From positions 124,001 to 188,000 of the forward strand of contig CAWESL010000010.1 in assembly GCA_963811705.1 (NCBI GenBank): a DNA stretch of 64,000 nt, given 5' to 3'. Of the stretch, positions 61,466 through 64,000 are shown one piece after another. The position numbers and the translations under genes were made by a program. Origin of the DNA: DATJPR01 sp963811705. GTDB lineage: Bacteria; Bacteroidota; Ignavibacteria; UBA10030; UBA6906. The notes beneath the pieces were generated by a model that ran no database searches, had not been told where the DNA came from, and saw only the letters and a list, made by a program, of their open reading frames with translations. The number at the start of each line of letters is the position of its first letter. The first letter of the stretch is position 1.

Positions 61466-63087
61466 TGACCGACCGCGTGCTCGAGTATTTCGACGTCGAT
61501 TCCCGGCAATGGCGGGCGCTCGTCGCGGTCTCGTGGAAATCTCTTCGTCGCCGCCGATCCTCGATGGTCGCAAACAGCAGAAGTGCGCTGCAGGGGCTGT
61601 GGCTCGGGCTCTTCATGTACGGCATCATGGGCGTCGTGTTCGCACTCGTCGCAACGTCAGCGAGCTCGGCGGGAATCGCGGCGTTCTTTGTCCTGAATTT
61701 TGTCCTGATCTTTGTCGCGGCGGTGGTCCTGCTTGAGTCCGGCAGTTCGATCGTGAATCCGGAGGACATCATCATTCTGGGCCCGCTTCCCGTGCGCTCC
61801 CGGACGTACTTCGCCGCCCGGATGACCATTGTGGCGGCGCTCATCTTCCTGTATGATGTCGTTCTCGGACTTCCTGCGACGGTCACCATCGTCCTCAAGT
61901 TCGGGCTCGCCGAAGGACTCGCCTGGATCGTCGCGATGCTCATGGGCGGGTTTTCGGTTGGCATGTTCATGGTCGTGGTGTACACCACGGCGTTGCGCTA
62001 TGTGAAGCCTGCACGTCTCAAGAATGTCATGGGATATGTGCAACTCCTGCTTTCGTTCGTCATTTACGGCGCCTACGGGATCCTTGCCGATCGAATGCGC
62101 GACTACCTGGCCTCCATGACCCTCGCCCGATGGACGGTCTTTCTCCCGAGCAAATGGTATGCCTCGATCGTCAGTCTGGCGGGAGGGGATTGGACCTATG
62201 CGAATCTCGCGGGGGTCGTCCTTGCGCTCGTTGTTTTTGTCATCCTCTTTTTGAAGGTGACCGGGAGAATCGCGTTGACGTACGCGGACGACGCACGATC
62301 GGCGGCTGTTCCCGTCGCCTCTTCTCCCCGCGTCGTTCGCCGCCGGAAGATCCGCTCGTCGTTTTTTCGCAGATCCGACGACCGCGCGATTGCGATGCTG
62401 GTGCTCCGGCAATTCCGCAACGACATCAAGTTCCGGATGTCCGTGCTCGCCATCCTCCCGCTGACGCTGCTCTATTTATTCCAGGGGTTGAAATCGAGCG
62501 CGGGACTGACGGATCCTTTCGTTGCGGAACCCGCCGAGCACGAATATACTTCGTCGATGCTTATCTACCTCGCCATGATTCTGTTTCCGGCAATCCTGAA
62601 GGATGAGATCGTTCGCAACGACATGCATGAGGCGGCATGGGTGTTCTTTGCTGCTCCGGTGCACCGGGGCGACCTGATCCTGTCCGTCCGTCGGATCGTC
62701 ATGGCCGGTTTCATTCTCCCGTACCTCGGGATGATCTCGCTGGTGTTCCTCTGGTTCTTCGGCAATGTCTTCCACGTTGTTCTGCACATGCTCGTCATCG
62801 TTCTCTGCTGCGACGTCTATATGCTTATTCTCTCGCAAATCAAACCTGCGCTTCCGTTCTCCCTGCCGCGAACGGTGGGAGAACGGTCGGCGAATGTCAT
62901 GGTGGTCCTCTTCTTCGGATCGATGTCCTTCCTGACGATCATTGGATTGTACATGAAGTTCCTTTACGGAAATCCCTGGACGTATCTTGCGGGTGTCGGG
63001 GCGCTCGCGCTTCTCTCTGTCCTTTTGCGACGGGTCCTGAAGAAGCGATCGTGGAAGGCGGGGGAAAACCTGGAATTTGTCGGTTAG
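61462..63087 (+). CDS. ABC exporter permease
   Basis: The 541-residue protein has about twelve membrane segments in two blocks (for example 'LGLFMYGIMGVVFALVATSA', 'AALIFLYDVVLGLPATVTIV', 'FILPYLGMISLVFLWFF') separated by a basic cytoplasmic loop near residue 290. Its frame overlaps the ATPase gene by 4 bases, showing translational coupling. It resembles large two-block permeases of ABC-2-like exporters in Bacteroidota; no specific cargo family was recognised. Confidence 0.85.
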   Translation: MMTDRVLEYFDVDSRQWRALVAVSWKSLRRRRSSMVANSRSALQGLWLGLFMYGIMGVVFALVATSASSAGIAAFFVLNFVLIFVAAVVLLESGSSIVNPEDIIILGPLPVRSRTYFAARMTIVAALIFLYDVVLGLPATVTIVLKFGLAEGLAWIVAMLMGGFSVGMFMVVVYTTALRYVKPARLKNVMGYVQLLLSFVIYGAYGILADRMRDYLASMTLARWTVFLPSKWYASIVSLAGGDWTYANLAGVVLALVVFVILFLKVTGRIALTYADDARSAAVPVASSPRVVRRRKIRSSFFRRSDDRAIAMLVLRQFRNDIKFRMSVLAILPLTLLYLFQGLKSSAGLTDPFVAEPAEHEYTSSMLIYLAMILFPAILKDEIVRNDMHEAAWVFFAAPVHRGDLILSVRRIVMAGFILPYLGMISLVFLWFFGNVFHVVLHMLVIVLCCDVYMLILSQIKPALPFSLPRTVGERSANVMVVLFFGSMSFLTIIGLYMKFLYGNPWTYLAGVGALALLSVLLRRVLKKRSWKAGENLEFVG

Positions 63088-63118
63088 TCACGGAAGGACG
63101 TTCGCCCGGAGGATCGCG

Positions 63119-64000
63119 ATGGAGTATCAGACAAGCACGCATCAGAAAGCGCTCCGTGTCAACCTCGACGCCGTGAAACATGGCACCTTCGCGGAGATCG
63201 GAGCGGGCCAGGAAGTTGCGCGATGGTTCTTTCATGTGGGCGGCGCGGCGGGGACAGTCGCAAAGTCGATATCAGCGTACGACATGGGGGTGAGCGACTC
63301 CATGTACGGAAAGAGCGACCGGTATGTCAGCCGTGAACGTCTGGAAGCAATCCTCGATCAGGAATACACACTTCTCATTTCACAACTGGCCGACAGGAGG
63401 CCCGCCGGAACGACGTTCTTCGTCTTCGCCGATACGATGGCCACCCGCAGCTTCAGCCGGCACGAAGACGGGCACGGTTGGATGGGGATCCGCTTTCAAC
63501 ATGAGGTTCACGCTGAGCCGTCGGAAATCATCCTCCATGTCCGGATGCTCGATCACGAGAACGTCCGGGAGCAGGAGGCCATCGGCGTCCTCGGCGTGAA
63601 CCTGGTCTATGCCGCCTTCTACCATGCCGCCGAACCCGACGCGCTCATCGGTTCCTTGATCGATGAACTTAGCCCCGATCGGATCGAGATCGATCTCATA
63701 CGGTTTTCGGGACCCTGTTTTGCGGATGTCGACAATCGTCTTGCCATTCTCCAGCTTGTCGTCCAGGGTTTCACGGGTGCGGTGATGTTCACAGCAGGAG
63801 GAGAGGTCGTGCAACCGGCCGACGTGATGTTCAAGAGACCCGTCCTCGTCGAACGCGGAAGCTTTCGCCCTGTCACGAATCTCACGTTCAACATGCTTGA
63901 GGGTGCACGAAAGTACATCACTGCGCAGACGGCGGGCTCGGAGCAGGTGCCGGTCGTGGTCTTCGAAATGACGCTGCGGAATCTGCTCCGGGGGGACAAG
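63119..64000 (+). CDS. Conserved protein of unknown function, 5' part (runs off the window)
   Basis: The ATG at 63119 has GGAGG upstream and lies 31 bases after the permease stop. The frame stays open to the window edge, about 294 residues. It begins 'MEYQTSTHQKALRVNLDAVK' and contains 'GTFAEIGAGQEVARWFFHVG', 'DMGVSDSMYGKSDRYVSRER', 'GHGWMGIRFQHEV', 'AVMFTAGGEVVQPADVMFKR' and 'ERGSFRPVTNLTFNMLEGAR'. I recognise this as a widespread bacterial family whose database names (including TonB-dependent receptor or NMN adenylyltransferase) do not fit: there is no signal peptide and no beta-barrel. It reads as a soluble cytoplasmic protein. Confidence 0.8.
   Translation, partial: MEYQTSTHQKALRVNLDAVKHGTFAEIGAGQEVARWFFHVGGAAGTVAKSISAYDMGVSDSMYGKSDRYVSRERLEAILDQEYTLLISQLADRRPAGTTFFVFADTMATRSFSRHEDGHGWMGIRFQHEVHAEPSEIILHVRMLDHENVREQEAIGVLGVNLVYAAFYHAAEPDALIGSLIDELSPDRIEIDLIRFSGPCFADVDNRLAILQLVVQGFTGAVMFTAGGEVVQPADVMFKRPVLVERGSFRPVTNLTFNMLEGARKYITAQTAGSEQVPVVVFEMTLRNLLRGDK

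Overview
The window looks like chromosomal DNA of a GC-rich heterotroph from the Bacteroidota, most likely the Ignavibacteria/Chlorobi side of the phylum. The main evidence is three secreted proteins (ending at 4045, starting at 14748 and 58250) that carry a type IX secretion (T9SS) C-terminal sorting domain with the 'SQNYPNPFNP' signature. A TonB-dependent receptor, an S46 dipeptidyl-peptidase, an M13 peptidase and several secreted glycosidases fit the same lifestyle. No rRNA, tRNA, CRISPR array, transposase or phage gene was found. The phylum call is inference; no marker gene is present.

Layout. 1-6645 (+): 3' part of a TonB-dependent receptor, a T9SS beta-helix-like protein, a heptamer repeat plus terminator, and a GH20 hexosaminidase. 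6638-13096 (-): a three-gene cassette of a rhamnulose-phosphate aldolase/lactaldehyde dehydrogenase (RhaEW-type, frameshifted here), an FAD/Fe-S D-lactate dehydrogenase and a LarA-type lactate racemase. Together they would take the L-lactate branch of rhamnose breakdown to pyruvate. 13218-21606 (-): a copper/silver efflux locus (small Cys-rich protein, CusC, CusB, CusA) followed by a very Met-rich T9SS protein and a monoheme cytochrome c. 21932-23155 (+): GH27 alpha-galactosidase. 23228-28921 (-): TolC-adaptor-RND drug efflux operon. 29142-35581 (+): FmdB zinc ribbon, TlpA-like thioredoxin, DCC thiol oxidoreductase family protein, acyl-CoA ligase, S46 peptidase, acyl-ACP thioesterase. 35591-37636 (-): M13 peptidase. 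37877-40029 (+): VanZ-like protein, secreted unknown, DAHP synthase. 40048-45585 (-): epimerase, Tat-exported sugar isomerase, beta-propeller protein and four small membrane proteins.

45828-54110 (-) is the most unusual part. First comes a two-gene unit made of a 699-residue cytoplasmic protein with eight TPR-like repeats and a TonB-family protein whose cytoplasmic N-terminus carries the same repeat. Second comes a respiratory module: a CydA-like membrane protein fused to an octaheme cytochrome c, a second CydA-like subunit, and a small membrane protein. 54296-64000 holds a HAD phosphatase with no ordinary start codon, a bacteriohemerythrin, a secreted GH57 enzyme with a T9SS tail, a secreted putative glycosidase, an ABC exporter pair and the start of a conserved protein that runs off the end.

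A family of 7-base tandem repeats (CAGCAGA/CAGTGGA type) occurs at three places. At two of them the array begins at the base after a TAA stop codon; at the third it lies inside a coding sequence. All start-site choices rest on visible Shine-Dalgarno sequences and signal peptides. Family names are recognised from motifs without any database search.
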